A stretch of DNA of 64,000 bases from assembly GCA_020638955.1 (NCBI GenBank), contig JACKHO010000008.1, positions 186,001-250,000 of the forward strand. The letters are read 5' to 3'. The notes beneath the pieces are model-generated. The model was given only the letters and a program-made list of their open reading frames with translations, searched no databases and was not told where the DNA came from. The DNA comes from Planctomycetaceae bacterium (GTDB lineage Bacteria; Planctomycetota; Planctomycetia; Planctomycetales; Planctomycetaceae). Position numbers and translations under genes: made by a program. Shown one piece after another: positions 34,505-43,089 of this stretch (its first letter is position 1; each line of letters starts with the position of its first letter).

Positions 34505-34900
34505 TCATCCCTCACAATTCACAAACCAACCTGTGTCAAGAGAGCTACGGTATTCAAGCAATTCCGTGACTAACTTTGGAGGTACATCTTGCTTGAGGCT
34601 TACGATCGTCCTGTCACAAGAAACATCGAACAATTCTCGCAGTGAGGACTTACCGACAATCTCGACGCCTGACTGCCCATCAGCATCCAATGCCATCGCT
34701 GGTTCTTCAATAATGTGTTTACGTAACACTTCATTCAGGACGAACTGTACAGCCCGAAATGGCGATGAACAGAGTGTGCAGTGCCATTTCGCGAGAACCT
34801 CGTCGCAACGGCCATGGTAGTGGTCCATGATGTATTTGACATCTGCGTGGATGACAGTGAGATCAACCACTCTTCCTGAAGGCAGCTGTACTGATTCCAT
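34505..34900 (-). CDS. Small hypothetical protein inside inverted repeats
   Basis: A 131-residue ORF with protein-like composition, starting MESVQLPSGRVVDLTVIHAD, with a Cys pair in KWHCTLCSSPF and LRELFDVSCDRTIVSLK near the end. A possible ribosome site GGGACG lies 7 nt before the ATG. I recognise no domain or transposase motif. It is flanked on both sides by a 77-bp repeat in inverted orientation, so it may be cargo of a small mobile element or simply a gene between dispersed repeats. Coding status is moderately likely. Confidence 0.5.
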   Translation of the reverse strand: MESVQLPSGRVVDLTVIHADVKYIMDHYHGRCDEVLAKWHCTLCSSPFRAVQFVLNEVLRKHIIEEPAMALDADGQSGVEIVGKSSLRELFDVSCDRTIVSLKQDVPPKLVTELLEYRSSLDTGWFVNCEG

Positions 34901-34926
34901 AGTTTCGTCCCAATGGCCTGTCCCCC

Positions 34927-35003
34927 GGCGGGTGGCATGGTTGAAGGTTTCCCGTTTTTATGTGCCATGCTTGCATCGCGGAGTAGGGCAAGCATGCGAA
35001 CGT
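34927..35003 (-). repeat. 77-bp repeat with palindromic core, copy B (inverted)
   Basis: Inverted counterpart of copy A. The stem here is CATGCTTGC (34966-34974) with GCAAGCATG (34988-34996) around a 13-nt loop. The stem bases differ from copy A but remain complementary. Confidence 0.75.
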
Positions 35004-35068
35004 TGCTCGGCGAGAACATCACGAACGACCTGGATCAGCCACTTTGCTGCCTGTCCCGTTCCTCTGAG

Positions 35069-35107
35069 CATGCCCACGTTGCTACGCGACGTGGGCATGG
35101 CACAAAA
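35069..35107 (+). repeat. Palindromic core repeat, copy C
   Basis: Only the core is present: CATGCCCAC (35069-35077), loop GTTGCTACGCGAC, GTGGGCATG (35091-35099), then GCACAAAA. The stem is a third complementary variant; the loop keeps the TGCT-CGCGA pattern of copies A and B. Confidence 0.7.
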
Positions 35108-35131
35108 TCAGCGATTCCAAACTGAAAACAA

Positions 35132-35872
35132 CTACTCCCCAAACGGATCAACGTCCTCGTCGAGTTTCTCACGGCGTTTCTTCGGAGCAGGATCAGATTT
35201 CTTAATCTCAATCAACTCCTCTTCAATGAACTCCTTCGCCGGCGTTCGCTGCATGACAGACCCCAGGTAGTCCGGTCCTTCGATGAGTTTCAGCGTGTGA
35301 TAATCAAGTAATTGCCAGACGAGTCCGTGCATCCGTTTTTCTTGTGGGGTTTCCACAATCAGGAGGTCAGCTTCGCGGCGGTAAATACCCGCAAGGTTCG
35401 CAGCCTTGGTCTTCACGCGGTACAGATTTTCCTCTTCATGGGTAATGGTCACATCATGCTCCCAGCCGGCAGGCATGGACATTTGCCATGCGCCGGCAAC
35501 ATCCACATGACGCATTGCCTCGCGATGTTCCGCCCGTGCACGACCCTCAAGCTGCTCCCGCAGTTCGGCAACCTGAGCGTTGAGATGTTCCACTTCTTCT
35601 CGCAGAATCTTGAGCGTATTTAAGACTTCCGCATTGATGTGCTCTGCTTCACGATGCTTCTCAGCCTCGCGCCGTTGTTCATCAAACGCCTGCAGCCGCT
35701 GCTCCACTGCGGCAGCTAAATCATGCTGCCCGGTTTCATGCAACGCGTGAGCGGCCGTCTCCAAAGCCTGACGCCGCCGCTGAAAATCTTTATCCGACTG
35801 AGCCAGGAGCGAACTGCTGAACGCGAATGGCAGAACAAGTAACGCAAGAATCCGAATTGGCTGTGGCAACAT
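35132..35872 (-). CDS. Exported coiled-coil protein of unknown function
   Basis: A 246-residue protein starting MLPQPIRILALLVLPFAFSS, a signal peptide cleaved near LLAQSDKD. ATGGGGAT supplies the ribosome site for ATG 35872; the longer frame to 35977 was rejected. Residues 25-125 are strongly helical and charged (RRRQALETAAHALHE, AEVLNTLKILREEVEHLN), predicting a coiled coil. Then comes a small beta-rich region (GAWQMSMPAGWEHDVTITHE, LYRVKTKAANLAGIYRRE, LLIVETP) reminiscent of a lipocalin-like or DUF domain that I cannot name. The C-terminus is Lys/Asp/Glu-rich. Likely periplasmic. No functional partner is apparent. Confidence 0.75.
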   Translation of the reverse strand: MLPQPIRILALLVLPFAFSSSLLAQSDKDFQRRRQALETAAHALHETGQHDLAAAVEQRLQAFDEQRREAEKHREAEHINAEVLNTLKILREEVEHLNAQVAELREQLEGRARAEHREAMRHVDVAGAWQMSMPAGWEHDVTITHEEENLYRVKTKAANLAGIYRREADLLIVETPQEKRMHGLVWQLLDYHTLKLIEGPDYLGSVMQRTPAKEFIEEELIEIKKSDPAPKKRREKLDEDVDPFGE

Positions 35873-36001
35873 GACAAATCCCCATGAACAAAGCGAGTGT
35901 GATCTCCCTTCAGTAAACAGCCTGTCACTCCGACAATCAAGATCAATTCGAGTGGCGTAGCAAGGCCGCAAAGCCAATTGATGACGAGCAAGCCACTGGC
36001 A

Positions 36002-37759
36002 TCATTTCTTTTCCGCTTCGGTGGCCGACATCAGCACGGCTCGATAAATGCGATCTTGCTGTTCGTAGAGCACTGTCCATTGACCGTTGGCCACGAACGG
36101 GTTGGACATCGTTTCCAATTTGACTGATGCTCGCAGATTAACCGGGGGGCCTTGTTGCCACTGTCGCAGATCTTCGGAGAACCAATAGCGGCGTTTCTGC
36201 AAATCCATGGGTTGTGAGATGGCGACGAAACGTTCCCCTGCTTGAGCGACGGAAAGGGAGGCAATCTCCTCGGCGACTGGAATCACAGGTGAATCCTCCA
36301 ATCGCTGCCAGTGGAGCAGGTCAGTACTCACAGCCACGCCGAGCCCCTGTTTCGCGTAACGTTTTTCCATTCCGTGATAGAGCAGGTGATACCGTCCCCG
36401 CAGTTCAAACACGGGAGCCGGGTGAGTCGATAGCACACGGTCCCAAGCGCCGCTCCGTCCGGTAAGAACCGGGTTGTCGCCACTTTTTGTCCAGGGCCCC
36501 GTGAGCTGATTGGCGGTCGCCAGCCCAATTTGTTTCGTTTCGTCATTCCGACCGGAATAGAACAAGTGATAAAGCCCCTCACGCTTAATGACACCAACCG
36601 GCAGCTTGGCGACGACATCATCCCAGGCACCGTGTTGACCAGGTGACAGAATGGGGTTGCTCGTCAGCTTGGTCCAGTGAATTCCGTCCTGCGACGTGGC
36701 AATGCCGCACGCTTCATGTCCACCTTCAGGAAACGGCTTGTCCTGAGCTTCGAAGAAGCAGTAAAAGGTTCCGCCTTCGACATGCACATAAGGATTATCA
36801 ACCGCCAGATGATCCCAGCTTCCTGCAGGCCCGCGATCAATCACAGGTTTGCCCCACGGGGTTTCCACCCAAACGCCGCTCGTGTCCAGTGAGGGATTTC
36901 CTGCGGCAGCCTCCTTCGCTTCGCGCCAAACCTCGCGGCATTCCAGTGGAAAGTCAGTCAAAATTCCATCAATCCCCGCGGCAGCCGCGCGCTTCCACAC
37001 TTCGGGATTCCGACGCGATTCACTGTCACCACCAAAATTGAACAACGCCTGCTTGCCATGCTTGTGTAGAAGAGCGACTTCTTCCGCCTGCGGTTCGGAT
37101 GTCAACAGGAAGCAGTCCAGCAGACCCTCACTGAGTCGCGTTTCAATGTTCTTACGACTCACGTTCTGACCAATTCGAAACGCCGGATTCAGTTTCTTCA
37201 AGCGCCTGCTCATGTCATCACTTTGGTCGAACGCAAAGGAATGCTTCAGCAAGTTGTATTGCTCGACCAGTTTAACCAGCGTCGCTTCCCCCTGCGGCGT
37301 GACGTCTTTGACGTTGAGTGCAATTACAGTGCGGTCAATACGACGCTTGCTGACCAACTCCAGCACTTCTTCCAGCGTGGGAACACGTTCTCCACTGAAC
37401 GCTTCATCGAACCACATCCCGGCGTCCAACCGACGAATTTCAGCGAGCGTCATATCGCGTACCGAACGCGAAGGCGCATCTGTCGTCCGCTGCACATTGT
37501 CGTCATGAATGACAACCAGTTGACCGTCTTTGGTTGTGCGAATATCAAGCTCGAATCCCATCCCCAAATCAAGACATGCGGCAAAGGCCGCGAGCGTGTT
37601 TTCCGGAGCGTGCCGCAACAGTCCGCGATGACCAACAGGAACCGGGTCCGCTGCCATCAGGGAATTCACACAACACGCGACGACGAGCAACCAGCAACAG
37701 TGAGGCGTCATCAAGCCAAAGATCTGTTCGTATATTCCTTGTCGTTCGTAGTTCCTCAT
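36002..37759 (-). CDS. Fusion of glycerophosphodiester phosphodiesterase and beta-propeller glycosidase-like domain
   Basis: A 585-residue exported protein. Residues 41-285 are a GDPD domain: VGHRGLLRHAPENTLAAF with His44/Arg45 and Glu53, then FELDIRTTKDGQLVVIHDD carrying Glu70, Asp72 and His85, ending TDFPLECREVW. GDPD enzymes hydrolyse glycerophosphodiesters to glycerol-3-phosphate and an alcohol. Residues 300-585 look like a five-bladed propeller of the GH43/GH32 type (SWDHLAVDNPYVHVEGGTFY, GIATSQDGIHWTKL, WDDVVAKLPVGVIKREGLYHLFYSG, VSTDLLHWQRL). The start at 37759 has the strong site GGAGGTGGAAGG and overlaps the upstream DUF167 stop as ATGA, so I prefer it to the internal ATG at 37711. 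A hydrophobic signal lies at residues 19-36. The substrate is unknown; teichoic-acid-like or glycolipid headgroups are possible. Confidence 0.82.
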   Translation of the reverse strand: MRNYERQGIYEQIFGLMTPHCCWLLVVACCVNSLMAADPVPVGHRGLLRHAPENTLAAFAACLDLGMGFELDIRTTKDGQLVVIHDDNVQRTTDAPSRSVRDMTLAEIRRLDAGMWFDEAFSGERVPTLEEVLELVSKRRIDRTVIALNVKDVTPQGEATLVKLVEQYNLLKHSFAFDQSDDMSRRLKKLNPAFRIGQNVSRKNIETRLSEGLLDCFLLTSEPQAEEVALLHKHGKQALFNFGGDSESRRNPEVWKRAAAAGIDGILTDFPLECREVWREAKEAAAGNPSLDTSGVWVETPWGKPVIDRGPAGSWDHLAVDNPYVHVEGGTFYCFFEAQDKPFPEGGHEACGIATSQDGIHWTKLTSNPILSPGQHGAWDDVVAKLPVGVIKREGLYHLFYSGRNDETKQIGLATANQLTGPWTKSGDNPVLTGRSGAWDRVLSTHPAPVFELRGRYHLLYHGMEKRYAKQGLGVAVSTDLLHWQRLEDSPVIPVAEEIASLSVAQAGERFVAISQPMDLQKRRYWFSEDLRQWQQGPPVNLRASVKLETMSNPFVANGQWTVLYEQQDRIYRAVLMSATEAEKK

Positions 37760-38067
37760 CCTTCCACCTCCGCCAGCAGTTCTTCAATCTTGTTCTGCAA
37801 TTCCCGTGCATTGACGTCGCTTACAACCAACAGCTTTCGCGAGTTTGTTTCACCGGATAGAATCAAGATTTGATTCTTACGTATTCCCAACGTTTTCGAG
37901 AGGAACGCAATAATCTCTTTGTTGGCCTTTCCCTTCTCAGGCGCGGCGGTGACGGCCACTTTCAGGCGTCCGTCATGCTCGCCGACAATGCGGTTCTTCT
38001 TCGCTCCCGGCTGCGCATGTACGGGCAGGAAAACACCCTCATCATTTGCCTCAATGGAAATGGCCAA
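37756..38067 (-). CDS. DUF167 (YggU-family) protein
   Basis: A 103-residue cytoplasmic protein of the small DUF167/YggU family: LPVHAQPGAKKNRIVGEHDGRLKVAVTA, then PEKGKANKEIIAFLSKTLGI and ILSGETNSRKLLVV, matching the family's full length. Function is unknown in bacteria. The start codon is TTG (38067) with GAGGAA 8 nt upstream; no in-frame ATG exists that keeps the conserved start. Its stop overlaps the GDPD fusion start by ATGA, indicating translational coupling, although the second product is exported and this one is not. Confidence 0.88.
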   Translation of the reverse strand: MAISIEANDEGVFLPVHAQPGAKKNRIVGEHDGRLKVAVTAAPEKGKANKEIIAFLSKTLGIRKNQILILSGETNSRKLLVVSDVNARELQNKIEELLAEVEG

Positions 38068-38603
38068 CGGTTGTTCCTCAATTTCATCGCGATCTCAAAA
38101 AAGTAACACGGGCATTTTGGCACAGCAAATGCTCTACTTCGATGCAATCACGAGAATTCACCTTTGACTCCTGAAAACCACGTCTTTTCCCTTCCCAAAT
38201 CGCCAAACCACGGCATGAAAAGGGGATGACGCATCCGCATTTCACCTCGCGGCAACGCGGAAATGTCACATTGACACGGTTTGAATGTAAACATTACAAG
38301 CTTCCCACCACATGAAACAGTAGCGTTTGGAACAAGGATTGTTCTGGACCTGACCACCTTGGTCGCCCCCAACAGGCAGGATGCCCAATGACGTTTCCTC
38401 TCTCTTTCGAAGCCCCACTTTCCTCCGGGGCGGACATCCTTCCCTACCTGTCACAATTTGTTCCCACAAGGTCTTGAACCAGTCCATTCCCCGGAATGAC
38501 TGAGGTCAACCGCGAGACGTGTTGATGCACTTTCGTCAGGCATCAGACGTTTCTATCGCAACTTTATTCATCTGTACCATCAATGACTCTACGGAGGATT
38601 ACC
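38068..38603. other. Intergenic region upstream of the thioredoxin-protease gene
   Basis: About 535 bp between divergent genes. A possible promoter (TTGACA 38271-38276, 17 bp, TTACAA 38294-38299) points rightward but would leave a ~300-nt leader. Short frames on both strands look non-coding. No repeat family or known RNA was recognised. Confidence 0.45.
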
Positions 38604-40301
38604 ATGTCCACGCGATTTGGAAATCTCAATACCGTCTTTACCCTGCTGATTGTTTCCGCAGCAGCACTTACCTCAATGTCTCAGGCTTCGGAGCCGCGTG
38701 GAGGTGTCTACAAGTTTGGAGCCACCTGGTGCGGACCATGCCAGCAGGTTGCCCCGGTTGTCGATCGACTGAAGCGAGAAGGACTTCCCATCCATTCCGT
38801 CGACATCGATGAACAAAAGGATCTCGCCAACCGTTTCCGGATTCAACGCGTCCCCACATTCGTGCTCGTGGTGGATGGTAAAGAGGTTGATCGCGTCACT
38901 GGCCTGATGACCGAAGGCGAAATCCGGGCCATGGCCGCTCGCGTTCCGGCCACACCCGTTGATCCCGCTCCGATTGTGACGACCGCTCCGTCAGCTGGTG
39001 GAAATTCAGAGACTTCTCTCGGCCCGGCCGCTCCACTGCCTCGGCCGAATGATCTCCCCGTTCAAGAAGAAACCGTTGCTCCGCCTGCCGCTCCAGAGCG
39101 TGGTGGACTGGCCGATTTCTTCCGACGTGGAAACAACTCGACTCCCCCCACACCAGAAGTCCGAGGCACCGACTCACAACTCGGCCCCCCTACACCGTTA
39201 CCAGGCGGTCCTTTCGCACCAACGGTTGGAAACAACACCGCGATGGACGCCAGCATCCGAATTCGGGTGAAGAATGGCGACAACATGAATCTCGGCTCGG
39301 GCACGGTCATCAGCAGCCGACCGGGTTACACCATTATCGCCACGTGTGCTCACATTTTCCGGAATTACACTGCCACGGGCAAAATCGAAGTCGACGTGTT
39401 CCAGAACGGTCAGACAACTCTGTATCTGGCGACGTTGGAGAAGTTCGACGAAAAAGCCGACGTTGGACTCATTTCGATTCCAACCGACACTCCAATCCCA
39501 GCGGTGAAAGTCGGAAGCCCGAACGCCGCTCCTGAAGAGGGCGAAGCCGTGGCCTGCGTTGGTTGCAGCGGAGGTGAAACTCCGACTCGCGAGCAACTGC
39601 GAGTCACCAACATCAACCGTTACGAAGGTCCGCACAACATTGAATGCACCGGCGTTCCCGTCCAGGGACGCTCAGGCGGCGGACTCTTCAACCAGGATGG
39701 CGAACTCGTCGGGATTTGCATTGCTGCTGACAAAGACGGCCAACGCGGCCTCTACTCAGGCCTGTTCGCCGTGCATGCCCTGCTCGATGAATGCAACCTG
39801 ACGGCGCTCTATCAGCCACCAACACCGGCCGCACCACCTGCAGCTGCTCCAGCATTTCCTACTGATAATCAAGTCACACCTGGCATGCTCGTGAACCACG
39901 ACTCCAATCCCTTTGCCAACAGTGCGACTCAACCAGCCACGTCCGCACAGCCCGTTGACGTTGCTGCCAATGGTGCCGAAGTGGTGGTCATCATCCGAGA
40001 CAAGAACCAGCCCGGCGGACAGGACCGCATTGTCATTATCCACGAGGCGACTCCAACCTTCATGAAATACCTGAACGGAGAACTCGGCTCGGCTCCTCCC
40101 GGTCCCACCTCCTTCGGCATGTCAATGACACAACCGCACACAACCAACCGCCATGTTGCTCCCGCGACTCAACCATCGGTAGAAACAGTACCGGGAATCC
40201 AGCGACCACGCCGTACAACTCAGGAAACGCCAACCGTTCGCTCATCTGATTTGGAACTGACATCCAAGAACGCGACGAGGTTTCAGCGCACTGTTCGTTA
40301 G
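38604..40301 (+). CDS. Exported thioredoxin-trypsin-like serine protease fusion
   Basis: A 565-residue protein. GGAGG lies 6 nt before ATG 38604. A signal peptide (VFTLLIVSAAALTSMSQA) is followed by a thioredoxin domain (residues 33-113) with the active-site pair TWCGPCQQ (Cys43, Cys46) and the cis-Pro region QRVPTFVLV. A Pro-rich linker (115-210) leads to a trypsin-like domain: STVISS-type start GSGTVISSRPGYTIIATCAH (His250), DEKADVGLIS (Asp286) and VQGRSGGGLFNQDGELVGI (Ser357). Then a second Pro/Ala-rich linker and a ~150-residue tail with EVVVIIRDKNQPGGQDRIVII. The complete triad suggests an active periplasmic protease whose thioredoxin arm could bind or reduce disulphide-containing substrates; that is inference. 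The DUF1963 gene starts 12 bases downstream. Confidence 0.88.
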   Translation: MSTRFGNLNTVFTLLIVSAAALTSMSQASEPRGGVYKFGATWCGPCQQVAPVVDRLKREGLPIHSVDIDEQKDLANRFRIQRVPTFVLVVDGKEVDRVTGLMTEGEIRAMAARVPATPVDPAPIVTTAPSAGGNSETSLGPAAPLPRPNDLPVQEETVAPPAAPERGGLADFFRRGNNSTPPTPEVRGTDSQLGPPTPLPGGPFAPTVGNNTAMDASIRIRVKNGDNMNLGSGTVISSRPGYTIIATCAHIFRNYTATGKIEVDVFQNGQTTLYLATLEKFDEKADVGLISIPTDTPIPAVKVGSPNAAPEEGEAVACVGCSGGETPTREQLRVTNINRYEGPHNIECTGVPVQGRSGGGLFNQDGELVGICIAADKDGQRGLYSGLFAVHALLDECNLTALYQPPTPAAPPAAAPAFPTDNQVTPGMLVNHDSNPFANSATQPATSAQPVDVAANGAEVVVIIRDKNQPGGQDRIVIIHEATPTFMKYLNGELGSAPPGPTSFGMSMTQPHTTNRHVAPATQPSVETVPGIQRPRRTTQETPTVRSSDLELTSKNATRFQRTVR

Positions 40302-40313
40302 AAAAGTCATTCA

Positions 40314-41330
40314 ATGAGTTTTGATGAAACAATCAACGGCCTGCTGCGCGTTGGGGAACGTGAACATCTTCAACGTGTGTCGCACGACTTGGGCAACGTT
40401 TCGCTTCTGGAAGAATATGGCCGTTGGTTGCAACGTGAAGGCGATTTACGTGGGGAGTTTCTACTGCAGCTCGCGAACGGAATTTCTGCGTGGTCAGTCG
40501 ATCAATTCCCAAACCCTGAAGGGTTTGATGCCAGTTGGCTCGACTTGATTGGTTATTCCATTGCTCACCGACTTGCGGAACGTCAACTCTCGCAATTTGC
40601 CGAGACCGTATTTCGTGTCGCACGCCCCGCATTGCGGTTCTCAACGGAAGCAACGGAAGACAATCAACTGGAAGTAGGGAGTAGTAAGTTTGGTGGGCTC
40701 CCTGACCTTCCTGCCGATCTTGAATGGCCCATTGGTGACCAGTGTCGGGCAATCTACAACGACGACACCGCGGGCGAACAACGCCTGGCCGGATTCTTAG
40801 GGCAAATCAATTTGGACGAGCTACAAAACGCCGTCACGAATGACCGCTTGCCCAAGACGGGATTGCTTTCCTTCTTTGGTTTCCAGGACATGGAAAACGA
40901 CAACCCAGATAAAATTGGAGTCATGGCAAGATGGTTCCCCGATCGGTCACAATTGAGCCGTCGGCCAGCACCGGACAACCTGACGACCGGCAACGAATGC
41001 TTCCCTTCTGCACAAATCGTGTTTACTGAGTTTCTGGATCTTCCGGGCTGGGGCAGTCCCTGGCAGGAGGAATTGCAGGAACTGATCAATGCCGACGAAG
41101 AGGCATTCGATTTTGGCACATGGGACAACATTCGAAACATGATGGGCTACGCAGTGGCGACTTCGGGTGATGAACCGACTCCCGACAAACAGTCACAACA
41201 CCTAATCTTCTTCCCCACCAATGAACTCACCGGCTGGATATGGCCTGATCTGCACATTCAGATCGCGGAGTCCAACCTCAAGGAAAGACGGTTTGAAGAA
41301 ATCCAGCTGGTGTGGGTCGACTGGGATTAA
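40314..41330 (+). CDS. DUF1963 domain protein with planctomycete N-terminal companion-like region
   Basis: A 338-residue cytoplasmic protein without a signal peptide. Residues 20-60 (VSLLEEYGRWLQREGDLRGE) resemble the short planctomycete 'repeat-companion' N-terminal region (TIGR02996). Residues 95-338 resemble DUF1963/YwqG: SSKFGGLPDLPADLEWP, LAGFLGQINLDEL, GLLSFFGFQDMEND, LDLPGWGSPW and the C-terminal HLIFFPTNELTGWIWPDLHIQ. YwqG-like proteins have unknown biochemical roles. It follows the thioredoxin-protease gene by 12 bases and converges on the flippase gene, so co-transcription with the protease is likely. Confidence 0.8.
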   Translation: MSFDETINGLLRVGEREHLQRVSHDLGNVSLLEEYGRWLQREGDLRGEFLLQLANGISAWSVDQFPNPEGFDASWLDLIGYSIAHRLAERQLSQFAETVFRVARPALRFSTEATEDNQLEVGSSKFGGLPDLPADLEWPIGDQCRAIYNDDTAGEQRLAGFLGQINLDELQNAVTNDRLPKTGLLSFFGFQDMENDNPDKIGVMARWFPDRSQLSRRPAPDNLTTGNECFPSAQIVFTEFLDLPGWGSPWQEELQELINADEEAFDFGTWDNIRNMMGYAVATSGDEPTPDKQSQHLIFFPTNELTGWIWPDLHIQIAESNLKERRFEEIQLVWVDWD

Positions 41331-41358
41331 CGGTGAGGGGGGCGGGCCCCTACGCCTA

Positions 41359-42843
41359 CTATTCAGCCAGCGACAAACTCTTCAACTCGCCACCCACCCA
41401 CAGGCAGCCAAAGTAGATGGCCGTGCCGCTGAGCAATCCCGCTAGACCGGCGTAGGGCAATCCACTGGACTCGACCAGTTTTCCCCAACAGACGGTTACG
41501 CCTGTGGCCAGCAGGCAACGTAACAGGGGGACCCACAGTCCGGCGAACACGTCTGCCGAAAGCCGCCAGCCAATGAGGGCCAGTTGCACACAGGCAGATC
41601 CGGCAAAGACGCAGGAGTTAATCATCGCCAGGGTTTCGACGTCGCCTGGCGATACCAGCAACAGCTTGGCGGCAATCATGCAACTCATCGCCACGGTCGC
41701 CACGACAAGCGGAGTCACAGTGTCATGCCGCGCATAGAAAGTCTTGCTGCAAATCTCCCCCAAGCCCGCTGCAGCGACCATGACAGCGAGAAGCAGCATG
41801 AGGTAAGCCACCGACGCTGTATCAGTCGGCAGGAACTCACCACGTTCCAGCAAATCATGAATGAGTGATTTGCCAAACAGGCTCATCACGGCGAATGTCG
41901 GAAAACTCACCCACAGGAACAGGCGGAGTGCGTTGCGTACTTCTTTCCGTAATGCATCGATTCCTGTTGCCGCACCGCGCGAGAGTCGTGAAAAGGCCAC
42001 AGTGGAAAGCACGCCCGAACTGACGAGCACAAACATGTTCATAATTCGTAAGGCCCAGCCCCAGTTGGCGAATCGCTCTGGCTCGGGCGATGCCAGCACG
42101 TACCCGTCCACCACTGGATCAATTCGAATCAGTAACATGCTCAGTGCTGCCGGAATTGCCAATAACGCAATTCCTCGCGCATGGTCAACCAGGTCACCTC
42201 GCGCTGGAAAACGCGTCCCTCCCCATAATGAAATCCCCTGCAGCAGCACGGAACTGAGCGAGCCCGCCACCACACCCCAGGCCAATGCGGCAATTCCAAG
42301 TTGAGCCGCTCCCGACCACATGCATATGACGGTTACTGTCGGTCCAAACACACCCGCAATCGCCGGCATGAAAAAATTGAAGCGCGCGTTCAGTGCCGTT
42401 TGGAACAATCCGACCAGCACCATGAGAGGAATGTTCCAGACGAGAATTCGGAACAGCGTTGTTGACTGAGCCACTTGCTCGGCGGTGAATCCGGGCACGA
42501 GGGACTGCATCACAGGAGCAGCGAACAGGGTCAACAATCCGGAGACAAGCACACCGCAAACGACAACAATGAGCGTCAGCGCGGGCAGCAACGACTCGGC
42601 GCGGACAGGGTCTTCTGTCCGCAACTTCTGATAGCGGGGAATAAACGCAATTCCGAGTGGTCCCGCGATTGTGGCCGCCAGTGCAGTCGGTAGTGAGAAC
42701 GCCGCCTGGTAGGCCGCCACCTCCTCTCCCGAGCCAAATTTCGACGCCAGCACCACCTGCAGCGCAAGCTGCACGACAATTTGGCCCAGTGAACCACACA
42801 GGACCACAAACAGCGACTGAGATTGAGACGTGGCGGACTTCAA
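41359..42843 (-). CDS. murJ: MurJ-like lipid II flippase (MOP superfamily)
   Basis: A 494-residue integral inner-membrane protein with about 13-14 hydrophobic segments, matching MurJ/MviN size. Family features are the N-terminal SLGQIVVQLALQVVLASKFG, AAYQAAFSLPTALAATIAGPLGIAFIPRYQKL, LVPGFTAEQ, VGLFQTALNARFNFFMPAIAG, RIDPVVDGYVLASPEPERF and FYARHDTVTPLV. MurJ flips the peptidoglycan precursor lipid II outward; planctomycetes do make peptidoglycan. It could instead be another polysaccharide flippase of the family, so the symbol is tentative. The start codon is TTG at 42843; no ATG is available at the conserved N-terminus. It is divergent from the TPR gene. Confidence 0.8.
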   Translation of the reverse strand: MKSATSQSQSLFVVLCGSLGQIVVQLALQVVLASKFGSGEEVAAYQAAFSLPTALAATIAGPLGIAFIPRYQKLRTEDPVRAESLLPALTLIVVVCGVLVSGLLTLFAAPVMQSLVPGFTAEQVAQSTTLFRILVWNIPLMVLVGLFQTALNARFNFFMPAIAGVFGPTVTVICMWSGAAQLGIAALAWGVVAGSLSSVLLQGISLWGGTRFPARGDLVDHARGIALLAIPAALSMLLIRIDPVVDGYVLASPEPERFANWGWALRIMNMFVLVSSGVLSTVAFSRLSRGAATGIDALRKEVRNALRLFLWVSFPTFAVMSLFGKSLIHDLLERGEFLPTDTASVAYLMLLLAVMVAAAGLGEICSKTFYARHDTVTPLVVATVAMSCMIAAKLLLVSPGDVETLAMINSCVFAGSACVQLALIGWRLSADVFAGLWVPLLRCLLATGVTVCWGKLVESSGLPYAGLAGLLSGTAIYFGCLWVGGELKSLSLAE

Positions 42844-43089
42844 TGTTACTAAACCGCGAATTCACAATTAGTTACGCAGCATGGCGAGAGGCAAGTCTAG
42901 GTCGTTAATTGACATGTGCCCAGCCGTCTTTTGCATCAAAACTCAGACATTCGAGACAATCCTGGCCAAATCCACTCAATTCCCAGACAAGATTCCGCCT
43001 CATTCGGTCGATACAACCCATACAACACGGACTATTCACTTTACCGCCAAGACGGTAGCGACCTGAGTATTCGTCAGGGGGAGACAAGG

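Noticed and set aside
38270..38300. TTGACA ... TTACAA promoter candidate
   Set aside because: The -10 match is poor and it would leave a ~300-nt leader; kept only as a note on the intergenic region.
38380..38460. GGAGGAAAGTGGGGCTTCG on the minus strand, resembling an RNase P RNA motif
   Set aside because: The surrounding conserved RNase P elements are absent.
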